A stretch of DNA of 5,950 bases from an uncultured Lachnospiraceae bacterium (GCA_934370915.1 CAKRNI010000161.1:1-5950), one strand, 5' to 3'. Positions 1 through 5,641 are shown, numbered from the stretch's first letter. Program-made: numbers and translations. Notes: generated by a model not told the origin, from the sequence alone.

Positions 1-137
1 TCAGATGCAGTTGCGGTAGAAAGAACAACTGTATCGCCGTAGTGCATGAATGCTGCACCGTTTGCCTGCTTTGCAACACGGCCTACCTCAACGGTAAGGG
101 TACGTCCCGCAAGCTCCATGGAAAAACTCTTAAACAT
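1..137 (-). CDS. pnp: Polyribonucleotide nucleotidyltransferase (PNPase), N-terminal fragment
   Basis: PNPase is a phosphorolytic 3'-to-5' exoribonuclease that degrades mRNA in the cytoplasm as a homotrimer. Only the first 45 codons are in the window; the gene runs off the left edge. The visible protein begins [12 protein letters not shown] and continues with [16 protein letters not shown] and [13 protein letters not shown]. This is the characteristic start of the first RNase PH-like domain: a beta strand, the 'G(R/K)xAxQAxGA' segment, then 'GdTvVL.Ta'. The ATG at 137-135 is preceded by AAGGAG (146-151) with 8 bases of spacing, which fixes the start. Its position after rpsO is the classic rpsO-pnp arrangement. 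The upstream region has several inverted repeats (see separate entries) that could mediate control of pnp expression. No active-site residues can be judged from this fragment. Confidence 0.95.
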   Translation of the reverse strand, partial: MFKSFSMELAGRTLTVEVGRVAKQANGAAFMHYGDTVVLSTATAS

Positions 138-183
138 GGCTTCGTCTCCTTTTCTCTTTCATTTGCGACAGAAGAAGCCGAAA

Positions 184-219
184 GTAACGGTTCAGGGTCT
201 TCACCTGCCAAACCGTTAC
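184..219 (-). promoter_or_regulatory. Stem-loop in the pnp leader
   Basis: Perfect 9-bp arms, gtaacggtt (184-192) and aaccgttac (211-219), enclose a further 4-bp pair cagg/cctg (193-196 with 204-207). The structure ends about 46 bases upstream of the pnp ATG. Read on the minus strand it is followed by TTTCGGC and not by a T-run, so it does not look like a terminator. Known for the family: in Escherichia coli, PNPase represses its own synthesis after RNase III cuts a leader hairpin. A similar role here is inference only. Confidence 0.5.
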
Positions 220-224
220 CCGAA

Positions 225-255
225 ACTACTAAACTGGGCACGATCTGCCCGTAGT
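225..255 (-). repeat. Inverted repeat in the rpsO-pnp spacer
   Basis: A 5-bp stem gggca/tgccc (236-240 with 246-250) has a 5-base loop. It can be extended by actac/gtagt (225-229 with 251-255) across a 6-base one-sided bulge. It lies between two other inverted repeats in the same spacer, so the transcript upstream of pnp is probably well structured. No separate function can be assigned. Confidence 0.35.
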
Positions 256-280
256 ACGCTCATGCCTACTTTAGCGGTCT

Positions 281-295
281 CGGAAGTTTCTTCCG
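281..295 (-). repeat. Short perfect hairpin in the rpsO-pnp spacer
   Basis: A 15-base palindromic element has 6-bp arms cggaag/cttccg around a 3-base loop. It sits about 28 bases downstream of the rpsO terminator-like hairpin in the direction of transcription. There is no T-run on the minus-strand side, so it is not a terminator by itself. Confidence 0.35.
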
Positions 296-322
296 TCATT
301 TGTTGTCATTTGATAATACAAA

Positions 323-352
323 GGTGGAGTACACGAAATCATGCGCTCCACC
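323..352 (-). terminator. Terminator-like hairpin after rpsO
   Basis: Read on the minus strand, GGTGGAG and CTCCACC form a perfect 7-bp stem (346-352 with 323-329). Inner pairs including two G-U wobbles close on an ATTT loop. It begins about 13 bases after the rpsO stop codon. The downstream tract is only moderately T-rich (TTTGTATTAT), so termination may be partial and allow read-through into pnp. It could instead be a 3'-end stabilising or processing hairpin. Confidence 0.6.
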
Positions 353-365
353 CATAAATCTGCTA

Positions 366-632
366 TTACTTTCTGATGCCTAACTTCTCAATAAGAGCAC
401 GGTATCCTTCAAGATCAGATTTCTTAAGGTATGCAAGAAGACCACGTCTCTGACCTACCATCATAAGAAGACCACGTCTGGAATGATGATCTTTCGGGTT
501 AACTTTTAAATGCTCAGTGAGCTCTGCGATTCTTGCTGTAAGAATTGCGATCTGAACCTCCGGTGAACCTGTGTCTCCCGGTTTTCTGCCATATTCAGCG
601 ATAATAGCTGCTTTCTTTTCCTTTGAAATCAT
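366..632 (-). CDS. rpsO: 30S ribosomal protein S15
   Basis: S15 is a primary binding protein of the 30S subunit. It binds the central domain of 16S rRNA and helps form a bridge to the 50S subunit. The 88-residue protein matches the normal family length of 88-89. It shows the conserved segments [17 protein letters not shown] (about residues 20-36), [16 protein letters not shown] (41-56) and [13 protein letters not shown] (59-71); the HHSRRGLL and QRR segments lie in the RNA-binding region. The ATG at 632-630 follows AAGGAGG (641-647) with 8-base spacing, a very strong ribosome binding site. The gene has its own promoter and a structured leader upstream and a terminator-like hairpin downstream. 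It is next to pnp, the usual bacterial order. A 15-base direct repeat inside the gene simply encodes RRGLL twice, which is normal for S15. Confidence 0.98.
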   Translation of the reverse strand: MISKEKKAAIIAEYGRKPGDTGSPEVQIAILTARIAELTEHLKVNPKDHHSRRGLLMMVGQRRGLLAYLKKSDLEGYRALIEKLGIRK

Positions 633-640
633 TGTGATTT

Positions 641-723
641 CCTCCTTAAAATTCTTTAAACTTACCGATCACCAGGTCAAGGTTGGAGTTATCCGCTGAC
701 CGAGCGTCGGCGCCTTTACATAC
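641..723 (-). promoter_or_regulatory. Structured rpsO leader, candidate S15 autoregulatory RNA
   Basis: About 90 bases lie between the predicted transcription start (near 723) and the rpsO ATG. Pairings seen are an outer stem ggagt/actcc (685-689 with 722-726); an inner hairpin ccga-gcg-tcgg (700-710), or alternatively cgct/agcg (694-697 with 703-706); and a third stem cttacc with ggtcaag (661-666 with 675-681, one bulged base) about 13 bases before the Shine-Dalgarno. The predicted start falls at the edge of the outer stem, so that stem is uncertain in transcripts from the local promoter. S15 is known to repress its own mRNA through leader structures in several bacteria (E. coli, Thermus, Geobacillus, Rhizobium). 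Assigning this leader to that class is inference from position and structure. Confidence 0.5.
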
Positions 724-729
724 TCCGAC

Positions 730-758
730 AGTATAGCATACCTGCCATTAAAAGTAAA
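730..758 (-). promoter_or_regulatory. Sigma-A-type promoter for rpsO
   Basis: Read on the minus strand, TTTACT (753-758) and TATACT (730-735) are separated by exactly 17 bases. The -10 is preceded by TG one base upstream, giving an extended -10 (TGCTATACT). The -35 matches TTGACA at 4 of 6 positions and the -10 matches TATAAT at 5 of 6. Transcription should begin near 723. rpsO (and perhaps pnp) can therefore be made independently of the upstream operon. Confidence 0.7.
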
Positions 759-775
759 TATGTTTTTTTACTTTT
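750..775 (-). repeat. A/T-rich inverted repeat between the transpeptidase and rpsO
   Basis: Perfect 9-bp arms aaaagtaaa (750-758) and tttactttt (767-775) flank an 8-base loop. It lies just downstream of the transpeptidase stop codon and its left arm contains the rpsO -35 hexamer. As RNA the stem has only one G-C pair, so it would be a weak terminator. It may instead be a protein-binding palindrome or simply AT-rich spacer DNA. Confidence 0.4.
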
Positions 776-799
776 TAGAATCCCACTTTTTAGAATCCC
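770..799 (-). repeat. Perfect 15-bp tandem duplication spanning a stop codon
   Basis: The unit GGGATTCTAAAAAGT (minus strand) occurs twice head to tail with no mismatch (785-799 and 770-784). The first copy supplies the last Gly-Phe codons and the TAA stop of the transpeptidase; the second copy repeats them after the stop, in the same frame. This looks like a recent slippage duplication. Confidence 0.9.
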
Positions 800-2622
800 G
801 GACCAATCTCCTGTTCTGTCGTGCCTTCCGCCTCCTGCGCAAATCCCGGCCCGAAGCTCTCCTTGTCTCCGCCTGCCGTCACTGCAGGCGTTGTCTCTGC
901 CGCAGCAGTCTCAGGTACTGACGGACCGGCTGCGGTGGTTTCCGGTGCTTTTGTTGTCTCCGGTACTGCGGTTGTCGGCGCTGCGGTTGTCGGTGCTGCG
1001 GTCGCAGGCGCTGTCGTTGCCGGTGCTGCCGTTGTCTCCGCCTCCCCATCCTTTTTCGTTCCGCTTGTGGAACTGCTCTCCGTGCCGTCCAGATGATAGC
1101 AGAGGACCGGATCGCCTGCGGAAATATTCTCGTAGATGGTCTTTGCCACTGCCGGCGGCAGGTTGATACAGCCATGGGAGCCTTTATTCTTATAGATCGT
1201 TCCGCCGAAGGTCTTCCTCCAGTTCGCGTCGTGAAGACCGATTCCGCCGTTGAAAGGCATCCAGTAGGAAACAGGGGTCGCGTATCCCTGACCTTTTAAC
1301 GTCGCGTTTCTCTGCTTATATGTAAGGGCATAGGCACCCGCCGGGGTACTCCAGCCTTTCGCCGCGTTTCCGGACACAAAATCTGACTGGACAAGAAGTT
1401 TTCCATCCACATAGAAATACAGATGCTGAGCCGTCAGATTGATCTCCACATATGTGTTTCCATAGTCGTTGCCGGATCGGCTTGCAGCCTTCTGGGAATA
1501 TTCCGGCTCTCTGGACGTCTGCTCCCCGTTTTTGATCAGATCCACAAGCGCTGCCGTCTCCTTCGTCTGATCGATCTTCCAGCCATAGCTTCCGGTGGTG
1601 ATGGTCACATTCTTTCCGTAGGAGGTCTTCAGGGTCTTTGGCTTATACGCGGTATTGTAGGCAGATGCCAGATTTTTGACATACTCCGCAGCCTTCGCCT
1701 CACTGACTCCCACGCTTGTTCCGTTTACTGTGAGCCAGTTATGGATCTCATTTCCGCTTAAGGTCTCTGATCTGTCCCCAAACTTGTATGTGATCTTTGT
1801 CCCTACATACCTGTTCATGCTCTCACAGGCTGTCTTTAAGGCCTCGTCCCCGGAAGTGACTGCCGGAGACAGATAGCATTCCTGTTCCTCAAGGTTTACG
1901 CTCTCTGAAAGGGACATGATCGCGGACGACACCGCCTCCTTCACCTTGTCTTCCAGAAGCTCCGTTCCTTCATCCTCTTGTATGATCGTGTAGGATCCGG
2001 TCGCAGAATCATAATCGGAAATTCTTGCGTCCTGAGGCTCTCTCATATTTTCCCTGTCCATGCAGGAAAGTCCCGCCACCGCTTCATCCAGCATTTCACT
2101 GCTGTAATGGAGCAGGGCATCTGTGTTCACTTCATTCACTGCTTTTCCAAACCGGTATTTCCCCCAGTCCATCGGTTTCTGGGCGGCTACCGCCTTCTCC
2201 AGTGTGTCATCGAACTCCGCATAGAGTCCCACACTCTCACCGGTGATCGACTCGGAAAGCTCCTCGCGCCCGTTGATGGTCAGCGTGTAGCCTTTCAGCT
2301 GCTCCGCAATCGCGTCTTCCACTTCCGATGCCGTCTTTCCCGTCACATCCATACCATCAACGATGGTTCCCGGTAAAAAACATGTCTGATATTTTAAGGA
2401 TTCATGCCAGTAAAGGCCTCCGCCAACAGCGCCCACGAGAACGACCACGCCGCCGCACACAGCCGCGATCTTCACCGCCAGGTCCTTATTCATTCCGGTC
2501 CCACGGTTTTTTCCCCGTTTTCTCCCCTTACGGGCCTTGAATTCCGCATACGTCATCGCTGGCTTCTGTTCCAGCGTTTCTTTCTCTTTTTCCCCGCCAT
2601 CCGGCTTATTTTCCAACTCCAC
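790..2622 (-). CDS. Membrane-anchored L,D-transpeptidase (YkuD family) with Thr/Pro-rich tail
   Basis: This enzyme should form 3-3 cross-links in peptidoglycan, or attach substrates to it, outside the membrane. Counting from the GTG at 2622 (610 residues), it has a charged cytoplasmic N-terminus rich in Lys, Arg and Glu, one membrane segment at about 48-72, and an extracellular region of about 300 residues. That region begins with LPGTIVDGMDVTGKTASEV, resembling the PG_binding_4 domains found before YkuD domains. The catalytic domain follows at about 389-509. It contains the active-site pattern: His464 in GLHD, then SHGCIN with His483 and the nucleophile Cys485. The last 100 residues are low-complexity Thr, Pro, Ala and Glu, including five TTAAP-like pentapeptides. 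Start: a GTG at 2637 is also in frame, right after a stop codon, but lacks a Shine-Dalgarno; GGAGAAGG (2628-2635) fits the GTG at 2622 better. It lies 61 bases after ribF with no clear promoter, so it is probably co-transcribed with it. Confidence 0.92.
   Translation of the reverse strand: MELENKPDGGEKEKETLEQKPAMTYAEFKARKGRKRGKNRGTGMNKDLAVKIAAVCGGVVVLVGAVGGGLYWHESLKYQTCFLPGTIVDGMDVTGKTASEVEDAIAEQLKGYTLTINGREELSESITGESVGLYAEFDDTLEKAVAAQKPMDWGKYRFGKAVNEVNTDALLHYSSEMLDEAVAGLSCMDRENMREPQDARISDYDSATGSYTIIQEDEGTELLEDKVKEAVSSAIMSLSESVNLEEQECYLSPAVTSGDEALKTACESMNRYVGTKITYKFGDRSETLSGNEIHNWLTVNGTSVGVSEAKAAEYVKNLASAYNTAYKPKTLKTSYGKNVTITTGSYGWKIDQTKETAALVDLIKNGEQTSREPEYSQKAASRSGNDYGNTYVEINLTAQHLYFYVDGKLLVQSDFVSGNAAKGWSTPAGAYALTYKQRNATLKGQGYATPVSYWMPFNGGIGLHDANWRKTFGGTIYKNKGSHGCINLPPAVAKTIYENISAGDPVLCYHLDGTESSSTSGTKKDGEAETTAAPATTAPATAAPTTAAPTTAVPETTKAPETTAAGPSVPETAAAETTPAVTAGGDKESFGPGFAQEAEGTTEQEIGPGF
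961..1035 (-). repeat. Imperfect 15-bp repeats encoding Thr/Ala/Pro pentapeptides
   Basis: Five consecutive 15-base units encode TTAAP, ATTAP, ATAAP, TTAAP and TTAVP in the transpeptidase tail. On the plus strand the units read as variants of ggcgctgcggttgtc. They have diverged mainly at silent or Thr/Ala positions. Unit number is likely to vary between strains through slippage. The repeat also opens an alternative reading frame on the plus strand, which is not a gene. Confidence 0.75.
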
Positions 2623-2648
2623 GTCTTCCTTCTCCACTTATAACTATC

Positions 2649-2676
2649 AAATGTCCCGGATACCCGCGCCGCATTT
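2649..2676 (-). repeat. Weak inverted repeat between ribF and the transpeptidase
   Basis: The arms aaatg (2649-2653) and cattt (2672-2676) can be extended inside by a few G-C pairs with bulges. There is no T-run on the minus-strand side, so it is not a convincing terminator. This supports read-through from ribF into the transpeptidase. It may be fortuitous. Confidence 0.25.
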
Positions 2677-2683
2677 CCTTCCG

Positions 2684-3613
2684 TTACGCGAATTCCAGAT
2701 ACCTTCTCCGGCATTCCCTGATATCATGATCCAGCTGCGCCTTCAACGCGTCGATCGATTCGAACTTCATCTCCGGTCTCACAAAATCAAGCAGCTCCAC
2801 CTTCAGCTCTTTTCCGTAGAGATCCCCCTCGAAATCATAGAGATATGTCTCCACTCCCACCGGGTTCTCCCCGGATATCGTAGGCTTCGCTCCCACATTA
2901 GTAAGGCCGCCGTAGACGTTTCCATCCACAGTTACCCTTGTCACATAAACACCAAACTTCGGCAGGTGCTTCACTGCCGGAGGGACCAGATTTGCCGTCG
3001 GATACAATTTTTTATGACCGATGGCATTTCCATGCTGCACTGTCCCCGTGACAAAATAATAATATCCTAAAAGATCGTTGGCCTTGATGATATTTCCATC
3101 CGCCAGCATCTCACGGATATAGGTGCTGCTGATGATCTTTCCTTCCTCATCCCGCTCCTTATCTACGATAAAATAGCGGTATCCATATTTCTCCGAAAGC
3201 TGCGCTAACATCGCGCAGTCACCGGCCGCCCTGTATCCAAAGTGGCAGTCCGGTCCTGAAACGATAACCCCGGCATTCATGCGTCCCACAAGAATATCGG
3301 AGACGAAGGTTTCCGGAGCCATATGGCAGACTTCCTCATCAAACGGGTATTCCACGAGATAATCCACGCCGGCTCTCTCCAAAAGCATCTCGCGCTCCGG
3401 ATTTGTCATGATCATCGTCTGCATTTTTCCCTTTACAAGCGTTCCCGGAGGGGTCGCAAAGGTGAACACGGCGATTCGGAATCCCTGTTCTTTCCATTTT
3501 AACATCTCATGCATCAGCTTCTGGTGGCCTCGGTGAAGACCGTCAAATTTGCCGATACTGACAACTGTTTTCTCTTTGATCTGAAACTCTCTGGTTTCCG
3601 CGATGTACTGCAT
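2684..3613 (-). CDS. ribF: Bifunctional riboflavin kinase / FAD synthetase
   Basis: RibF phosphorylates riboflavin to FMN and adenylates FMN to FAD in the cytoplasm. The 309-residue protein has the usual family length. The N-terminal nucleotidyltransferase domain shows SIGKFDGLHRGHQ (19-31, with the HxGH nucleotide-binding motif), SGPDCHFG (119-126) and ISSTYIREML (161-170). The C-terminal kinase domain shows GHKKLYPTANL (199-209, containing the PTAN motif), GLTNVGAKPTI (236-246) and VETYLYDFEGDLYG (254-267). Both activities appear intact. The ATG at 3613-3611 is one base after the truB stop, and its Shine-Dalgarno GGAGG lies in the last truB codons, so translation is probably coupled. The frame is open further upstream to 3736, but that extension overlaps truB and adds no family sequence. 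No FMN riboswitch precedes it. Confidence 0.97.
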   Translation of the reverse strand: MQYIAETREFQIKEKTVVSIGKFDGLHRGHQKLMHEMLKWKEQGFRIAVFTFATPPGTLVKGKMQTMIMTNPEREMLLERAGVDYLVEYPFDEEVCHMAPETFVSDILVGRMNAGVIVSGPDCHFGYRAAGDCAMLAQLSEKYGYRYFIVDKERDEEGKIISSTYIREMLADGNIIKANDLLGYYYFVTGTVQHGNAIGHKKLYPTANLVPPAVKHLPKFGVYVTRVTVDGNVYGGLTNVGAKPTISGENPVGVETYLYDFEGDLYGKELKVELLDFVRPEMKFESIDALKAQLDHDIRECRRRYLEFA

Positions 3614-3614
3614 A

Positions 3615-4517
3615 TTAGTTTCCTCCCAGAAAGATCTTTTCCGGATAGTACATGTGCTTTTTTGCATCGTATTGAAACACACCGATAAACGTTCCATCCG
3701 AATGATAAACACGGAACTTATCCCCGTTTTCCACATCCTTCACCGCACGGCTGCGGAACGGGTTTCCGTTCTTTAAAAGTCTGTCCATCTCTTCCGTATC
3801 TGACCGGATCTCCAAAAGCTCCTTGAATACTTCTTCCACCGGAAGCACCGCCTCCGCGAGACGGTCCTCTTCCTTTAATTTCTGAAGATCCGCGAGTGTC
3901 AGGCTGTCCGCGATCTCAAACCGCCCCACCTTTGTCCGGAGCAGTTCCTTCATGCAGCCGCCGACAGAGAGCTTCATGCCGATATCATGGCACAGGGTAC
4001 GGATATACGTCCCCTTCGAGCAGGACACGGTCATCGTGACCTCCGGAAGCTCCATTTTTTCGATCCGGATATCAAAGATCTTTACCGGACGCGCTTTCCG
4101 CTCCACGGTTTTTCCCTCCCGCGCAAGCTCGTAAAGCTTCTTTCCATCGACCTTGAGCGCTGAATACATCGGCGGGATCTGGTCATAATCTCCGATAAAG
4201 GAGCAAACGGCATCCCGGACCTCGTTTTCCGTAAGCCCGGAGGTGTCCTTTGTCTCAAGGACGGTGCCTGTAGTGTCCTCCGTGTCCGTCTCAGTTCCCA
4301 GAAGAAGAACCGCCCGGTATATCTTATCGTGATCCGTCAGCATATCACAGAGCTTCGTGCCTTTTCCGGCACACACCGGAAGAACGCCCTCCGCCTCCGG
4401 ATCCAGCGTCCCCGTATGACCGATCTTTCTCTGACCCAGGATTCCTCGCATTTTCGCCACAACATCGTGGGAGGTGAATCCTTTTTCTTTATATACGTTA
4501 ATAATTCCGTCGTACAT
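3615..4517 (-). CDS. truB: tRNA pseudouridine(55) synthase
   Basis: TruB converts U55 in the T-loop of tRNAs to pseudouridine. The 300 residues match the usual length of the bacterial enzyme. Visible motifs are GIINVYKEKGFTSHDVV (4-20), KIGHTGTLDPEAEGVLPV (31-48) with the catalytic Asp39, the RNA-binding segment YSALKVDGKKLYELAREG (118-135) and SCSKGTYIRTL (165-175). The C-terminal part (about 225-300) should be the small PUA-like domain. The ATG at 4517-4515 follows GGAGG (4523-4527) with 5-base spacing, and the gene starts 18 bases after the nrnA stop. It is followed after one base by ribF, the common truB-ribF pair of Firmicutes. Nothing looks truncated or unusual. Confidence 0.98.
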   Translation of the reverse strand: MYDGIINVYKEKGFTSHDVVAKMRGILGQRKIGHTGTLDPEAEGVLPVCAGKGTKLCDMLTDHDKIYRAVLLLGTETDTEDTTGTVLETKDTSGLTENEVRDAVCSFIGDYDQIPPMYSALKVDGKKLYELAREGKTVERKARPVKIFDIRIEKMELPEVTMTVSCSKGTYIRTLCHDIGMKLSVGGCMKELLRTKVGRFEIADSLTLADLQKLKEEDRLAEAVLPVEEVFKELLEIRSDTEEMDRLLKNGNPFRSRAVKDVENGDKFRVYHSDGTFIGVFQYDAKKHMYYPEKIFLGGN

Positions 4518-4535
4518 TCTTTCCTCCGGTGTTCG

Positions 4536-5498
4536 TTACTCAAGCTCTTCCCACTGTTCGCGGATCTTTCCGCTGATCTTCCCTACAATCTCCTCAGGCT
4601 TTCCTGTCATCGTGCAGCCTGCGGCTTTCACATGTCCGCCGCCGCCGAAGCTCTGGGCGATGCGGCTTACATCCACCTTCGAGTTCGTTCTGAGGCTTAC
4701 CTTATACTCATCCGGATTTCCCGTCTGGTAAAGCAGGAACGCGATCTCGATACCTTCAATGATCCGAAGCTGGTCCACAATCCCGTCTGTGGCTTTGACC
4801 GTGCAGCCATATTCCTTTAACTCATCCGTCGTGACAACCGTGTATACACAGCGGTTATCCAGAATCCGGACACTGTCGAGCACAGCCCGACCGTGAAGCT
4901 TTGCCTGACCGTATGTCTTCGCAAAGAAGCTGTCATCGATGATCTTCGGGAAGTCGATGCCCGTTTCCATCAAGAAACCGGCAATCTCCATGGTCTGTCG
5001 TGATGTGTTTGAGTACTTGAATATCCCCGTGTCATGGGCGATCCCCGTGTACAAGCACTCTGCGACCGCTTTGCTGATTTTTTCCTTATCGAGAAGGCGG
5101 AACAGTACCTCGCTGGCGGAGCTTGCCCAGCTCTCGATCACATTGACTCTGCACATTCCCTGATTCGTGATATGATGGTCTATGCAGAACGTATCCTTTG
5201 CGGTCTCCCGGTACGGGGCAAAGGCACCCAGACGGGGAACATCACTGGCATCCGATGTGATGCAAAGGTCAAATTTCCTTGTATCATCGTATTCTGTGTG
5301 TACATCCCCGTAACCGGAAAGATAAGAGAATTTCACTCCCATTTTTTCCAGATACACCGAGACCTCAAGGCCCTCATAATTTTCCTTCAGATAATTATAG
5401 AGTCCCAGGCAGGAACCGATACAGTCCCCGTCCGGGTTTACATGCCCAAGGATCACGATGGTCTTCTTTCCTTCCAGCATCTCATCAAGAATTCCCAA
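4536..5498 (-). CDS. nrnA: DHH-DHHA1 phosphoesterase (nanoRNase / pAp phosphatase type)
   Basis: Proteins of this family degrade short oligoribonucleotides and, in many members, dephosphorylate 3'-phosphoadenosine 5'-phosphate; some act on linear dinucleotides from cyclic di-nucleotide signalling. Counting from the TTG at 5498 (320 residues), the DHH domain has GHVNPDGDCIGS (18-29), an Asp in SDASD at 83, CIDHHITN (105-112, the DHH metal motif) and HDTG (155-158). The DHHA1 domain ends with GGGGHVKAAG (285-294). All expected metal and substrate motifs are present. Start choice: AAGGAGG (5507-5513) lies 8 bases before the TTG. The alternative ATG at 5606 would add 36 residues unlike the family, has only a distant G-run upstream and lies inside a hairpin. 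The exact substrate cannot be told from sequence. It sits between rbfA and truB, its usual place in Firmicutes. Confidence 0.93.
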   Translation of the reverse strand: MGILDEMLEGKKTIVILGHVNPDGDCIGSCLGLYNYLKENYEGLEVSVYLEKMGVKFSYLSGYGDVHTEYDDTRKFDLCITSDASDVPRLGAFAPYRETAKDTFCIDHHITNQGMCRVNVIESWASSASEVLFRLLDKEKISKAVAECLYTGIAHDTGIFKYSNTSRQTMEIAGFLMETGIDFPKIIDDSFFAKTYGQAKLHGRAVLDSVRILDNRCVYTVVTTDELKEYGCTVKATDGIVDQLRIIEGIEIAFLLYQTGNPDEYKVSLRTNSKVDVSRIAQSFGGGGHVKAAGCTMTGKPEEIVGKISGKIREQWEELE

Positions 5499-5506
5499 AA
5501 GTTCCG

Positions 5507-5513
5507 CCTCCTT
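5507..5513 (-). promoter_or_regulatory. Ribosome binding site fixing a TTG start for nrnA
   Basis: Minus-strand AAGGAGG is a full match to the anti-Shine-Dalgarno sequence, with 8 bases to the TTG at 5498-5496. The next in-frame codons lead straight into the conserved start of the DHH domain (GILDEM, then the GHVNPDGD motif). Confidence 0.8.
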
Positions 5514-5540
5514 TAATGCGTGTGATCCGAAAAACGGAAA

Positions 5541-5579
5541 AATCCGGCTGAATCCGCGTTGCGCGCGTCCGGCCGGATT
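5541..5579 (-). terminator. Terminator-like hairpin between rbfA and nrnA
   Basis: Perfect 8-bp arms aatccggc (5541-5548) and gccggatt (5572-5579) enclose a second small stem, cgcg with cgcg (5555-5558 with 5564-5567). On the minus strand the hairpin is followed by a T-rich run, TTTTTCCGTTTTT counting the end of the arm. This is the form of an intrinsic terminator or attenuator. It lies inside a conserved operon with no obvious promoter after it, so it more likely reduces than ends transcription into nrnA-truB-ribF. Confidence 0.5.
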
Positions 5580-5603
5580 CCTCCATATGGTTTCATTGTG
5601 TCC

Positions 5604-5631
5604 CATTCTGCCGGTTTTCCCCCGCAGAATG
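5604..5631 (-). repeat. Perfect 8-bp inverted repeat just after rbfA
   Basis: The arms cattctgc (5604-5611) and gcagaatg (5624-5631) flank a 12-base loop, and two extra G-C pairs form if one base is bulged. It begins about 10 bases after the rbfA stop. The ATG at 5606, the alternative nrnA start, lies in the 3' arm. There is no T-run directly after it. It may protect the rbfA 3' end or work with the next hairpin. Confidence 0.5.
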
Positions 5632-5641
5632 TTCCATTCGT

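Noticed and set aside
296..322. Possible separate pnp promoter (ATGACA or TATTAT-like hexamers)
   Set aside because: No partner hexamer at 16-18 bases could be found for either; the AT-rich stretch is better explained as the tail of the rpsO hairpin.
340..356. Minus-strand GGGTGGAGCGC, reminiscent of the T-box consensus
   Set aside because: The match fails at the conserved NACCGCG part, it lies only about 10 bases after rpsO, and it is explained by the terminator-like hairpin.
435..479. 15-base direct repeat aagaagaccacgtct inside rpsO (435-449 and 465-479)
   Set aside because: Both copies encode RRGLL, in the conserved S15 segments HSRRGLL and QRRxLL; this is protein conservation, not a DNA repeat element.
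2537..3070. Plus-strand open frame of 177 codons opposite ribF and the transpeptidase start
   Set aside because: It lies antisense to two well-supported genes, has no family features or ribosome binding site that I can see, and its composition follows the opposite strand.
3614..3736. Upstream extension of the ribF frame
   Set aside because: It overlaps the 3' end of truB; the ATG at 3613 has a good Shine-Dalgarno and matches the family N-terminus.
3614..3760. Possible FMN riboswitch in front of ribF
   Set aside because: The upstream sequence is truB coding sequence, with a one-base gap and no RFN-element motifs.
4329..5516. Long plus-strand frames (163 and 160 codons) opposite truB and nrnA
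   Set aside because: They are mirror images of conserved coding sequence, with no recognisable domain.
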